NCBI GenBank assembly: GCA_002478265.1 | Contig: DLNC01000029.1 | Location: forward strand, 1-55,767 | Length of the DNA: 55,767 bases | Direction of reading: 5' to 3' | DNA from: Syntrophaceae bacterium UBA7520 | GTDB lineage: Bacteria; Desulfobacterota; Syntrophia; Syntrophales; Smithellaceae | Shown here: positions 32,727 through 41,609 of the stretch, piece after piece | Numbering within the stretch: position 1 is the stretch's first letter | Layout of the letters: each line of letters starts with the position of its first letter | Notes under the pieces: generated by a model | The model's database searches: none | Told to the model about the DNA's origin: nothing | Seen by the model: only the letters and a program-made list of their open reading frames with translations | Made by a program: the position numbers and the translations under genes

Positions 32727-32815
32727 TTTTTGCCAGCACTGCCTGGAATTCCCGCGGAGCATGAATCAACCGGCTTGATAAGTGATTAAATTTATTTATT
32801 TTTGGAGGGAAAGTC

Positions 32816-33106
32816 ATGAATATCAAACCTTTACATGATCAGGTGATTGTTTCGCGTCTGGAAAGCGAAGAAAAGACGCCCGGCGGAATTATTATTCCCG
32901 ATACGGCCAAAGAAAAACCCCAAGAAGGCAAAGTTTTGGCGGTGGGACCGGGCCGGCGCGATAAAGAAGGCAAACGGATCACGCCCGAAGTAAAGAAAGG
33001 AGACAAAGTTTTGTTCTCAAAATGGGGCGGCACGGATGTCAAAATTGAAGGCGAGGAGTATGTTATGCTGAAAGAAGGCGATATTCTCGCGGTATTGGAA
33101 TCTTAA
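32816..33106 (+). CDS. groES: Co-chaperonin GroES
   Basis: The 96-residue protein is a full-length GroES with NIKPLHDQVIVSRLESEEKTPGGIIIPDTAKEKPQEG at the start, quoted here only as KPLHDQVIVSR and TPGGIIIPDTAKEKP. The mobile loop is therefore intact. It ends in LKEGDILAVLES. GGAGGG precedes the ATG. groEL follows after 18 bases. I looked for a CIRCE element upstream and found none, so the operon is probably not under HrcA control here; a terminator upstream separates it from hsp20. Confidence 0.97.
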   Translation: MNIKPLHDQVIVSRLESEEKTPGGIIIPDTAKEKPQEGKVLAVGPGRRDKEGKRITPEVKKGDKVLFSKWGGTDVKIEGEEYVMLKEGDILAVLES

Positions 33107-33124
33107 ACGAGGAGGTGCAAGTTC

Positions 33125-34753
33125 ATGTCGGCAAAAGAAATCAAATATGACGTCGAGGCGCGGCAAAAAATTGCCCGGGGCGTGGATACCCTGGCCAACG
33201 CGGTTAAGGTTACTCTGGGGCCGAAAGGACGCAATGTAGTGATCGAAAAGTCCTGGGGCACGCCGCAAATCACCAAGGACGGGGTAACGGTCGCCAAGGA
33301 AATAGAACTTGAAGACAAGTTTGAAAATATGGGCGTTCAGATGGTGAAAGAAGTCGCTTCGAAAACGTCGGACAAGGCAGGCGACGGTACGACTACGGCC
33401 ACCGTGCTGGCACAGGCGATCTACAAGGAAGGAGCAAAGTTGACCGCGGCCGGCGCCAACCCGATGCTGCTTAAGCGCGGTATCGATAAGGCCGTCGAGG
33501 CGGTGGTCGAAGATCTGAAAAAGTCATCGAAAAAAATCGCCGATAAAAACGAGATTGCCCAGGTGGGAACTGTTTCGGCCAACAACGACAAAACCATCGG
33601 CGACATGATCGCCGAGGCGATGGATAAGGTAGGCAAGGACGGCGTCATCACCGTCGAAGAAGCGAAGGGAATGGAAACCACGCTGGAAATCGTGGAAGGC
33701 ATGCAGTTCGACCGTGGTTATATTTCTCCCTACTTCGTTACCAATGCCGAGAAGATGGAGGTGGTGCTTGAAGAGCCTTACATTCTGTTGCATGAGCAAA
33801 AGATTTCTAACATGAAAGATATGGTGCCCCTGCTGGAGCAAATCGCCAAAATGGGCAAGGCGCTTTTGCTTATCGCCGAAGATGTGGAAGGCGAGGCATT
33901 AGCCACGCTCGTGGTCAATAAAATCCGCGGCACACTGAAATGCGCGGCGGTTAAAGCGCCCGGTTTCGGCGACCGGCGCAAAGCGATTCTTCAGGATATC
34001 GCCGTACTCACGGGCGGTCATGTAATCTCCGAAGAACTCGGCGTCAAACTGGAAAACGCCACGCTCAAGGATCTGGGGCAGTGCAAAAAGGTGACTATTG
34101 ACAAGGACAATACGACGATTGTCGAAGGCGCAGGCAAGCGGTCGGAGATCGAAGGCCGCATCAAACAAATCCGCGCGGAAATTGAAGAAACAACTTCCGA
34201 TTATGACCGTGAAAAACTGCAGGAACGGCTGGCCAAAATCGTTGGCGGCGTGGCCGTGATTAAAGTCGGGGCGGCGACGGAAGTGGAGATGAAAGAAAAG
34301 AAAGCTCGCGTTGAGGACGCGCTCAATGCCACCAAGGCGGCGGTGGAAGAGGGGATTGTTCCCGGCGGCGGCGTGGCTTACCTGCGGGCGCTTAAAGCAT
34401 TGAATAATATCGACCTTGGCGGCGAGGAGCAACAGGGCGTGGATATCGTCCGCAAGGCTTTGGAAGCGCCGCTGCGCCAGATCGCGGTCAATGCCGGTTA
34501 TGAAGGCACGATTGTCGTGGAAAAAGTAAAAGAACTCAAAGGCAACAACGGCTTCAACGCGGAAACCGGCGAATACGATGATCTGGTGAAGGCCGGAATC
34601 ATCGATCCGACGAAGGTGGCGCGATTCGCGCTGCAGAATGCCGCGTCCGTTTCGTCATTGCTGTTGACGACCGAGGCAATGGTTGCGGAAAAACCCAAGA
34701 AGAAGACGCCTGCGCCCGCAACACCTCCCGATATGGGCGATTACGATTACTAA
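33125..34753 (+). CDS. groEL: Chaperonin GroEL
   Basis: The 542-residue ATPase folds proteins in the cage with GroES. All landmarks are present, including the ATP-site LGPKGRNVV, DGTTTATVLAQAI, and the VPGGGVAYLRAL region near residue 413. The C-terminus is unusual: after the helical end it has KPKKKTPAPATPPDMG and then DYDY instead of the usual GGM repeats. GGAGGTGC precedes the start. It follows groES in a two-gene operon; a strong hairpin lies just after the stop. Otherwise the protein is standard. Confidence 0.97.
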   Translation: MSAKEIKYDVEARQKIARGVDTLANAVKVTLGPKGRNVVIEKSWGTPQITKDGVTVAKEIELEDKFENMGVQMVKEVASKTSDKAGDGTTTATVLAQAIYKEGAKLTAAGANPMLLKRGIDKAVEAVVEDLKKSSKKIADKNEIAQVGTVSANNDKTIGDMIAEAMDKVGKDGVITVEEAKGMETTLEIVEGMQFDRGYISPYFVTNAEKMEVVLEEPYILLHEQKISNMKDMVPLLEQIAKMGKALLLIAEDVEGEALATLVVNKIRGTLKCAAVKAPGFGDRRKAILQDIAVLTGGHVISEELGVKLENATLKDLGQCKKVTIDKDNTTIVEGAGKRSEIEGRIKQIRAEIEETTSDYDREKLQERLAKIVGGVAVIKVGAATEVEMKEKKARVEDALNATKAAVEEGIVPGGGVAYLRALKALNNIDLGGEEQQGVDIVRKALEAPLRQIAVNAGYEGTIVVEKVKELKGNNGFNAETGEYDDLVKAGIIDPTKVARFALQNAASVSSLLLTTEAMVAEKPKKKTPAPATPPDMGDYDY

Positions 34754-34771
34754 GATTTTTGCGGGCAGCGT

Positions 34772-34801
34772 GCCTGCGCCGGGCAAAATACCGGCGCAGG
34801 C
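34772..34801 (+). other. Strong hairpin after groEL without T run
   Basis: GCCTGCGCCGG (34772-34782) and CCGGCGCAGGC (34791-34801) form a perfect 11-bp stem with an 8-base loop. The following bases are not T-rich, so it is more likely an mRNA-stabilising or attenuating element than a terminator. The DUF6178 gene starts 25 bases later. Confidence 0.65.
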
Positions 34802-34826
34802 GCCACAAGCGGAGAATGTCAGGTGT

Positions 34827-36536
34827 ATGACAAATCTTCAACAACATCAGCCACTCGAAAAATATCAAGTCCTGCGAGAGTTGCTTTCTCTTTCCGGAAG
34901 CGAACTGCTGAAATCTGTGCTGGAGAAAGAAAATCCCGCGGCATTTATCCAAGGCTTATCCTCGGATGATTTCTATTGGATGGTCAAACGCGTAGGCGAA
35001 GACGATGCTGTGGAGCTTCTGCGGTTAGCGTCAGCCGACCAATGGCAGTATCTGCTGGATCTCGAAGTTTGGGCCAAAGATTTGCCGGAAACGCAAAAAG
35101 CGCTAATCTGGTTCGGACGGCTGTTGCGCGCCGATCCTACACGCTTGGCCAAATGGGTTTATAAAGAACAAACGGAGCTGGCGTCGTTGGTACTGTTGCG
35201 TCAAACCGAAATTATTTTTCGACAGCAGGATGACGACGACTGGGAAGTGCCGCCCGGTTACTTTACATTGGACGGCGCTTTTTATATTAAAGCAAAAGAC
35301 GGGACAGACGCCCATGCTCTCGAAAATATCTTGCGCGCGCTGGCTCATGCCGATTATCCCTTATACCGGTCGCTTTTGCTGAGTCTGGCGGCCCGGATTC
35401 CCGCGGAAACGGAGGAAGAGCTTTATCGTCAGCGCGGTAACCGTCTGGCGGAATACGGCTTTTTGCCGCCGGATGAAGCCATGGTTATTTTTGCGCCGCT
35501 CGACAAAACAGCGCTTCAGCGCGAAACAAAAATTTTGTTGCCGGGGGCGGTGGTTTCCGCGGGAGAAAAAAGCCTGATGCCCATGGCGCCGTTTGCCAGC
35601 TTGGAAAATTTTCCGCTTTTGACGGAGGCGCTGACCCGCATTTCCGATCCTTTGCAGATTGATCGTCTGCGCGTGGAATTTGCGGCCTTATGCAACACAC
35701 TGATTGCCGCCGCGTCGTTTTCGACAATTGGCGATTACGACGATCTTCGTCGCATCGGCCGGCAGGCGGCAGGCTATTTGCATGTCGCCGTGCAGGATGT
35801 CTGCGGGCAAGACCCCGATGGGGCCGCCGCTTTGCTTTATCGATATTCTCTGCAGACGATTTTCCGCGTCGGTTTCGGCTTAGCGGTGAAATTGCAATGG
35901 CGCTGCAAACGCTGGCACAGCCAAAGCTGGGTGAGACGAATCGGCAAGGGCGTTGATTTCTGGGGAAGCCCCTGGAGCGAAGCGCTGGAAGGATTATTGT
36001 TCACGCATCCGCTGTATTATGATGTTCAGGCAGCGGCGCCGCGATACCGGCATTTTGAATGTCTCGACGATTTACGAAAAACGCAAACACTACTTGAGCA
36101 AGTAGAGGCTCTTGATGAAATGCTGACACGCCTTGCTCCCCTTGAAAAAAAGCAAGATATTTCCTCTGAAAAAATTTATCCGTTCTTGTTTAACCGCTGG
36201 GCGCGCCATGTGTTGCAGCTGGAGCCTTCATTTGCGCCCCTATCGCGCGCCGAGGCGCAAAAATTCTTCGGCACGCTGCGCCGGGGTGAATCGGAACCGC
36301 CTTATAAAATGGAAGGTTACCGCGATGTTTTTTTAGATGAATTTTTAAAAGGGGCCGCGGACTTTACCCCGGAAGCTCAAGCTGCTCTGCGCGCAGCGCT
36401 TGAACAGATCTGGGTGATGTTTTGCCGGGAATATGAAAATGTTCCCCCCGCTGGTCTGGATGCCCGCTGGTCGCCGTATCTGGCCCTTGAACAGACGCCC
36501 GATAACAAAATGAAAAGAAAAACGGCCGTGCGTTAA
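34827..36536 (+). CDS. DUF6178-like protein
   Basis: The 569-residue protein is soluble, with no signal sequence. It begins with a helical domain (about 10-110, GLSSDDFYWMVKRVGEDDAVELL), has a middle with LPPDEAMVIFAPLD, and a C-terminal half with RYRHFECLDDLRKTQTLLEQ. It fits in length and look the DUF6178 family common in deltaproteobacteria, of unknown function. I start it at the ATG at 34827; the longer frame from 34683 overlaps groEL and is rejected. It follows groEL by 73 bases, across a hairpin, so it may be induced with the chaperonins. Confidence 0.7.
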   Translation: MTNLQQHQPLEKYQVLRELLSLSGSELLKSVLEKENPAAFIQGLSSDDFYWMVKRVGEDDAVELLRLASADQWQYLLDLEVWAKDLPETQKALIWFGRLLRADPTRLAKWVYKEQTELASLVLLRQTEIIFRQQDDDDWEVPPGYFTLDGAFYIKAKDGTDAHALENILRALAHADYPLYRSLLLSLAARIPAETEEELYRQRGNRLAEYGFLPPDEAMVIFAPLDKTALQRETKILLPGAVVSAGEKSLMPMAPFASLENFPLLTEALTRISDPLQIDRLRVEFAALCNTLIAAASFSTIGDYDDLRRIGRQAAGYLHVAVQDVCGQDPDGAAALLYRYSLQTIFRVGFGLAVKLQWRCKRWHSQSWVRRIGKGVDFWGSPWSEALEGLLFTHPLYYDVQAAAPRYRHFECLDDLRKTQTLLEQVEALDEMLTRLAPLEKKQDISSEKIYPFLFNRWARHVLQLEPSFAPLSRAEAQKFFGTLRRGESEPPYKMEGYRDVFLDEFLKGAADFTPEAQAALRAALEQIWVMFCREYENVPPAGLDARWSPYLALEQTPDNKMKRKTAVR

Positions 36537-36552
36537 AAGGGAGAATAGAGCG

Positions 36553-37041
36553 TTACGTTTCCTTTTCGCGGCGCAGCACCACCGACGTTTCGATCTGGCG
36601 GGCAGGAATCTTCCAATATTTTTTCAGCAGACGATCTTTTTCTTCCGTTGATACCAGCCGGTAGCCGTTTTTTTCATAAAAAGATACCGCCCAGTCCGCC
36701 GCCGCCCAGGTGCCGATAAGAATAGTTTTTTCGGTCATGGTTTGCAGCTTTTGCAGCAGTTTTGTGCCGATGCCTTGATTGCGCAAAATCGTCCGGACGT
36801 AAGCGTGGCGGATAAGCGTAACATCGCCTTTGTCCTGAATGCCCATTACGCCGGCAAGGTTTCCTTTTTCTTCCCATCCCCAAAAATCAACACCGTCATC
36901 TATTTCGTGGCACAGATATTCGGCGGTCATGTAGGGCTCACGCCAGCAGTCGGCGGGGATAACGCCTTCGTAAGCTTGAGCCGCGTCATTGATAATGGCC
37001 AGAATTTCCGCAAAATCCTTTTGTGCGCACCGTCGGATCAT
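36553..37041 (-). CDS. GNAT-family N-acetyltransferase
   Basis: The 162-residue protein has the GNAT fold: strand LAGVMGIQDKGDVTLIRHAYV, then the acetyl-CoA loop RNQGIGTKLLQKLQ (about 87-100) and the FYEKNGYRLV ending. The substrate is unknown. It is the last gene of a run in one direction (MFS, TSUP, GNAT), starting eight bases beyond the TSUP stop, so they may form one transcript. Length is normal for the family. Confidence 0.87.
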   Translation of the reverse strand: MIRRCAQKDFAEILAIINDAAQAYEGVIPADCWREPYMTAEYLCHEIDDGVDFWGWEEKGNLAGVMGIQDKGDVTLIRHAYVRTILRNQGIGTKLLQKLQTMTEKTILIGTWAAADWAVSFYEKNGYRLVSTEEKDRLLKKYWKIPARQIETSVVLRREKET

Positions 37042-37049
37042 ACGTGTTT

Positions 37050-37808
37050 TTATTCAGGCGAACGGACCTGCGCGTAGCGCAGACCTAAAACAATCAAAAT
37101 TACAATAAAAACAAGCCGCAGCGCGCTGTCGCTGAGGAAATGAGCGAATGCTCCACCCAGATAAGCTCCGATAAGAATTCCCGGAATCAGGCCGTAAAGA
37201 ATATCGCTTTGCACATTGCCCAGTTTCCAGTGGGTAAACGCGCCGACGGCGCCGGCCGGAACCATGACCAGAAGCGATGTTCCCTGCGCCAGATGCTGGC
37301 TGAATCCGGCAAGCAAAACCATTACCGGTACCATAATCGTGCCGCCGCCCACACCCATCATGCCGGAGAGAAAGCCGGTGGCGGCGCCCGCGAGCAATAA
37401 AATGATTATTTGCGGCCAAAACGAGGTAAAAACAGCAACGGCTGGCAAATGCGGCTTAAGCAATAAAAGAAGAGAAACGAAAATTAAAAAAAAGCCGAAA
37501 TATTTTTTTAACCGCCATTCCGCTATGGAATGCGCGTAGCGCGCGCCGAAATGCGCGGTAAAAATCGCGGTGGCGGCCAGCGCCGCGGCCGCCTTGTAAT
37601 CCACGGAGCCATTTATACCATAAATAATCGCGCCGCTGATTCCCGTAAAAACCAGGGCCACCAGGCTTGTGCCGTGCGCTTTATGTTGGCCTAGTTGCAG
37701 AAAAATGCACATCAGCGGAATCATAATCAGACCGCCGCCGAGGCCGACCAGACCGCCGAAAATTCCGGCGGAAAGACCAATAATCAGCGAGGTTATATTT
37801 GCTTTCAT
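37050..37808 (-). CDS. TSUP-family (TauE/SafE) anion permease
   Basis: The 252-residue membrane protein has seven or eight helices and the twofold signature GLVGLGGGLIMIPLM (about 20-34) and GMMGVGGGTIMVPVMVLL (about 150-167). These mark the sulfite exporter TauE/SafE family. Possible substrates are sulfite, sulfonates or other organic anions. The start overlaps the MFS stop by four bases (ATGA), so the two membrane proteins are translationally linked. Substrate cannot be read from sequence. Confidence 0.9.
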   Translation of the reverse strand: MKANITSLIIGLSAGIFGGLVGLGGGLIMIPLMCIFLQLGQHKAHGTSLVALVFTGISGAIIYGINGSVDYKAAAALAATAIFTAHFGARYAHSIAEWRLKKYFGFFLIFVSLLLLLKPHLPAVAVFTSFWPQIIILLLAGAATGFLSGMMGVGGGTIMVPVMVLLAGFSQHLAQGTSLLVMVPAGAVGAFTHWKLGNVQSDILYGLIPGILIGAYLGGAFAHFLSDSALRLVFIVILIVLGLRYAQVRSPE

Positions 37809-39175
37809 TTATGCACCTTGCCGCGCGTCGCGGAAAAAAATACGCCGCATACGCAGATGAAGGCCAGAATTAAATAAATTATCCGCGCGCTTTTAATCAG
37901 CAGCAGATCTTCCGCGTCGGCTATTGCATGCTGCCCTAAAATGAAAGCAAAAACAAGCATGGTAATGCCCATGGAAAACATCTGGCCGGTGATGCGCATG
38001 GTGGCCAGCGTCGCGGAAGCGACGCCGTAAAACTTATTACCCACGGCGCTCATTGTGGCGTTCACATTCGGCGATGAAAAAAGCGCGAAGCCCACGCCCA
38101 GCAGAATCAAGCAGGCGATAATGTAGCTGAGGGAAGTTTCCGGCGCGATAAAAAGTAGCAGGCACAGGCCGATAACGGTAAGCGCCATGCCGATAGAAGC
38201 GATCAGCTGCGGCTCAAAGCGGTCGGAAAGCCTGCCGGCAAAAGGAGAACAAACGGCCAGAACGATAGGCTCCGCGACCAAAACAAAACCGGCCTGCGCG
38301 GGCGAGAGCATTTTTACCTGCTGCAGATAAATACTCAGCAAAAAAGTCACCGCGAACGTAGCGCAGTAATTGATCAGCGCCGCCAGATTGGAAAAGGCAA
38401 AAACTCGATTATCCAAAAAAAGATGAATATCTAGTAACGGATAGGGAATGTTCAACTGACGCGTGATAAAACCGATCAGACAGATAATACCCAGAATGAT
38501 AAACACCGCGGCCGTGGAGGCGGGCAGCAGCGAGAAACCGTACATAACAGCAAAAAGGGACATACCGTATAAAACCGAACCGGTAAAATCAAAAGATTCG
38601 CCTTTGGCGGTGGGCCTTTCCTGCCCTGCAATCCGCGCCATAATCAGGGTGATGATTACGCCCAAAAGAGCGGAAAAAAGAAAAACGTAGCGCCAGCCGA
38701 AATGCTCGGTGAGCAGGCCGCCCGCGAAGGGCCCGAAAGTGAGGCCAGTGTAAACCGCGGCCAGATTAATCCCCAGAATTCTGCCGCGCTTGTTTACCGG
38801 GTAGTCGGAAATCAAAAGCGCCGTGCCGGTGCTGAAAATCATCGCTCCGCCGATGCCCTGAAAGACGCGCAAAAAGATCAGCATGTCGGCATTGGGCGAC
38901 CAGATGCACAAAGAGGAGGAAACGGTAAAGACAAGCGCGCCATAAAGAAATATCCTTCTGCGCCCGTAAATATCGGACAGTCTGCCCACGGGAACCAATG
39001 TGATCGCGGCGGCCAGCAAAAAAGAAGAAGCCACCCAGCTTAAAGCCAGCGCGGTCATGGAAAATTCTTTGCCGATCAAAGGAAGCGCGACATTGAGCGC
39101 CGAGCCCATAAACGGCGTGAGAAACGCGCTTAGTGTTACGGCCAGAAGAACGGGAAAATTATTTTTATCGGTCAT
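37805..39175 (-). CDS. Major facilitator transporter (DHA2/EmrB-like)
   Basis: The 456-residue protein has 14 likely helices. GRLSDIYGRRR (about 62-72) is the MFS motif A, and VFQGIGGAMIFSTGTALL with GPFAGGLLTEHFGWRYVF supports the drug:H+ antiporter-2 class. It would export a drug-like or organic compound. It lies 24 bases downstream of the tandem thymidylate synthase-like gene and overlaps the TSUP gene by four bases. No substrate clue is visible. Confidence 0.9.
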   Translation of the reverse strand: MTDKNNFPVLLAVTLSAFLTPFMGSALNVALPLIGKEFSMTALALSWVASSFLLAAAITLVPVGRLSDIYGRRRIFLYGALVFTVSSSLCIWSPNADMLIFLRVFQGIGGAMIFSTGTALLISDYPVNKRGRILGINLAAVYTGLTFGPFAGGLLTEHFGWRYVFLFSALLGVIITLIMARIAGQERPTAKGESFDFTGSVLYGMSLFAVMYGFSLLPASTAAVFIILGIICLIGFITRQLNIPYPLLDIHLFLDNRVFAFSNLAALINYCATFAVTFLLSIYLQQVKMLSPAQAGFVLVAEPIVLAVCSPFAGRLSDRFEPQLIASIGMALTVIGLCLLLFIAPETSLSYIIACLILLGVGFALFSSPNVNATMSAVGNKFYGVASATLATMRITGQMFSMGITMLVFAFILGQHAIADAEDLLLIKSARIIYLILAFICVCGVFFSATRGKVHK

Positions 39176-39199
39176 GAAAATGATATTTGGCGGTTTATG

Positions 39200-40669
39200 T
39201 CATCCGCGCGCGAAAGTCTTTTGGTAAAGCGCCGCGAAGGCATCTTTGCCGCAGGCTAGCGCAAGCGTCAAAGGCATAATCTTTTTCGCTTCCTTAAGCA
39301 TGTCTTCGGTGAGTTTTCTAATATCCCACTGCGCGTGAGAATCCGCGCGCAGGCGCGACAGGTGATACATTTCGCGCGCGTTGAGTTTCATCAGCGCTCG
39401 TTTACGGTGTGCGTTGGTCAGAACGTAAGCGGCGGCCAGTGATGATTTTTTCCGTATCTGCTCATACGCTTTTTCGCTCTGCCGGATGATTTCCAGAAAT
39501 TTTTTCTGCTGGCCGATCTTCCGCACCGAAGGAGGAACGGTGACGCCCAGCGTGGGATCATAATCCTGAGTGATGATTGTCGCCATCCGGTGCCTTTTCA
39601 ACTGGGCAAAACAACTGGAGCTGACAATGAGCTCAAAATGCAGATCAACATTTTCCAGTTCGCGCAGCGCCGCGTCATGCGGCTGCATGAGTGCGAAAGC
39701 CGTATGGAAAAGACTTCTCTTTTCTTTAGGCGGCAGTTTTTTGGCCAATTTCAGGCAGCGCGCGTAATCGTTATCGGAAGCGGAGAAAAGCAGCGCCGCG
39801 GCAATTATAGTGTCGGCATCCGCTGTCGCGTGCAGGAGATTTACGTCTGATTGTTTTTTTTGTTTGTTGATTCGCGCGGCGTGGGGAAAAATCAACCCAG
39901 CTTTTTGCCCGAGATTTTTTCTGGTGAGTTTATCGTAATCCGTCGCTCGCGTATAGCGGATGAGGGACGGGGCGATGTCTTTCGTCGCGTCATATAATTT
40001 TTCACTGTATTCATGCGCTTCGGCCAGAGGTAGCGCGGCCAGTCTTCTGAGCATCAGTTCCAGATTGCGGGCGTTGATGGTCATGCCCAACTGGGTTTGG
40101 GTCGCCAGAGAAATCACATATCGCGCGTCTTCCTTGGCCCAGCCCTCCAGTATGGATTTATTGGCGGGATCATTGGCAAGTTCCTTGTTTTGTTCAAAAA
40201 CAAACGGGCGAAGCTGTTGATAAAGCTGTTGATAATAATCGTTTTGCGCTGCGATTGTTTCGGCAAAAAGACTGGTGAGGCCAGCCTGCCCGATTTCGTC
40301 CGGCAGAATAAAATCCTTGTCAAACAGAACATAGCGCTGTGATTTTTCCGTAAAGGAACATAGGCGGAATTTTTCAATTTCTTCGACCAGCAGGCGCGAG
40401 ACACCGAGCACGTCGATATTGAAAACTGCGTGTTCGGCAATCGAGCTGTGTCCCATTTCAAAAACGATATTGCGGTTGGACTGGCGCGCTTTTTCCACCT
40501 CGGCGCGGGCAACAAGGCGCAGTTCGTCAACCGGTTTGGGGCTGCGGCTGATGCGCGCGTAGGCCGCGGAAATTGTTTCCGGGGTTAAATCTTCGCTGAT
40601 GCCGCTTTTCTCTTTCAGTTCGCGCAGCAGTTCGTAATCAATATTATAACCGGCCAGTAATATTTTCAT
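39200..40669 (-). CDS. Tandem FAD-dependent thymidylate synthase (ThyX) protein
   Basis: The 489-residue protein contains two ThyX-like halves. The N-terminal half has FEMGHSSIAEHAVFNIDVLG, SRLLVEEIEKFRLCSFTEKS and SQRYV. The C-terminal half has RHRMATII (about 359) and the NAREMYHLSRLRADSHAQWDIR-type end, quoted as NAREMYHLSRLRA. The usual single-domain ThyX signature RHRxxSxNExSxR is not complete in either half. Such double-domain homologs exist, but their activity is uncertain. They may make dTMP or act as folate-linked methylases. The start at 40669 is preferred; the longer frame overlaps murI. It sits between murI and MFS genes. Confidence 0.85.
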   Translation of the reverse strand: MKILLAGYNIDYELLRELKEKSGISEDLTPETISAAYARISRSPKPVDELRLVARAEVEKARQSNRNIVFEMGHSSIAEHAVFNIDVLGVSRLLVEEIEKFRLCSFTEKSQRYVLFDKDFILPDEIGQAGLTSLFAETIAAQNDYYQQLYQQLRPFVFEQNKELANDPANKSILEGWAKEDARYVISLATQTQLGMTINARNLELMLRRLAALPLAEAHEYSEKLYDATKDIAPSLIRYTRATDYDKLTRKNLGQKAGLIFPHAARINKQKKQSDVNLLHATADADTIIAAALLFSASDNDYARCLKLAKKLPPKEKRSLFHTAFALMQPHDAALRELENVDLHFELIVSSSCFAQLKRHRMATIITQDYDPTLGVTVPPSVRKIGQQKKFLEIIRQSEKAYEQIRKKSSLAAAYVLTNAHRKRALMKLNAREMYHLSRLRADSHAQWDIRKLTEDMLKEAKKIMPLTLALACGKDAFAALYQKTFARG

Positions 40670-40694
40670 AAAGATGAAATTCCTCGCGCCAGGA

Positions 40695-41495
40695 TTAAAG
40701 GTTTGCCACTTCCACGCGGCCGAATTTGCGCCCCAGAAACTTTTCTCCAATAGCCTGAAAACGGTACGGCACATCACTCACGTAAAAAACGTAGTCAGGT
40801 TCTTCACTGCCTTGATTGCCGATTTTTTGTTTTTCTATCAAATCCGCGGCGATGCCGGCCATGGCTTGGGCCGAATCGATCAGCTTGATCCGGTTTCCGA
40901 CAATTTCTTGCAGCAGCGGTTTGAGCAAAGGATAGTGCGTGCACCCCAGCACCAGCGTATCGATTTTTTCGGCCAGCAGCGGCTTTAAATATTCTTTCGC
41001 AATCAGTTTTGTTGCCCGATGGTCCAGCAGTCCTTCCTCCACCAGCGGCACGAAAAGCGGGCAGGCCTGCGAAAATATTCTTACTTTATTGTCCAGCAGG
41101 CGGATAGCGCGGGCGTAAGCGTTGGAGTTGATGGTGGCCGGCGTGCCGATAACGCCGATGGATTTCACGCGGCTTTGCTCCACAGCATTGCGTGCGCTGG
41201 CGTCGATGACTTCCAGCACCGGCACGGTGGAGATATCCTTGATTGCCTGAAAAGCCACCGCCGCCATCGTGTTGCAGGCGACAATCAGCAGCTTGACGTC
41301 TTTCTTTAAGAGGAAATCCGTGATTTGAGAGGCGTAGCGGTTAATTGTTTCCACAGATTTGATGCCGTAGGGAACGCGCGCGGTGTCTCCGAAGTAAACA
41401 ATGTTTTCAAAAGGCAGGCGTTCCATCAATGAACGCACCACGGTCAGTCCGCCGATGCCGGAATCAAACACTCCTATGGGCCGGTTATTTTTCAC
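40695..41495 (-). CDS. murI: Glutamate racemase
   Basis: The 266-residue enzyme makes D-glutamate for peptidoglycan. It has IGVFDSGIGGLTVVRSLMERLP (quoted in part as GVFDSGIGGLTV), the catalytic Cys about 74 in VACNTMAA and the second catalytic Cys about 185 in LGCTHYPLL. Length is normal. Start is GTG at 41495 or TTG at 41498. It is the first gene of a possible same-direction run with the tandem ThyX protein and the MFS and TSUP transporters. The CHASE2 gene lies about 110 bases upstream, also on the minus strand. Confidence 0.95.
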   Translation of the reverse strand: MKNNRPIGVFDSGIGGLTVVRSLMERLPFENIVYFGDTARVPYGIKSVETINRYASQITDFLLKKDVKLLIVACNTMAAVAFQAIKDISTVPVLEVIDASARNAVEQSRVKSIGVIGTPATINSNAYARAIRLLDNKVRIFSQACPLFVPLVEEGLLDHRATKLIAKEYLKPLLAEKIDTLVLGCTHYPLLKPLLQEIVGNRIKLIDSAQAMAGIAADLIEKQKIGNQGSEEPDYVFYVSDVPYRFQAIGEKFLGRKFGRVEVANL

Positions 41496-41609
41496 CAATC
41501 ATCACCATGCTTTTACCGCTGGGCGTGAGAAAAGCAGCAAAAATGAGCAAATTTGCCACGGCTTTATCACAGTGCAAAGCCGAGAGCCAGAAAAAAGTCG
41601 AAGCATTTA

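Noticed and set aside
32727..32815. CIRCE element before groES
   Set aside because: I looked for TTAGCACTC-N9-GAGTGCTAA and found no match.
34683..34826. Longer start for the DUF6178 protein inside groEL
   Set aside because: It would overlap the GroEL end by 70 bases and cross a strong hairpin. The ATG at 34827 fits better.
40670..40777. Longer start for the tandem ThyX protein
   Set aside because: It lies inside the end of murI. The conserved N-terminus begins at MKILLAGYN at 40669.
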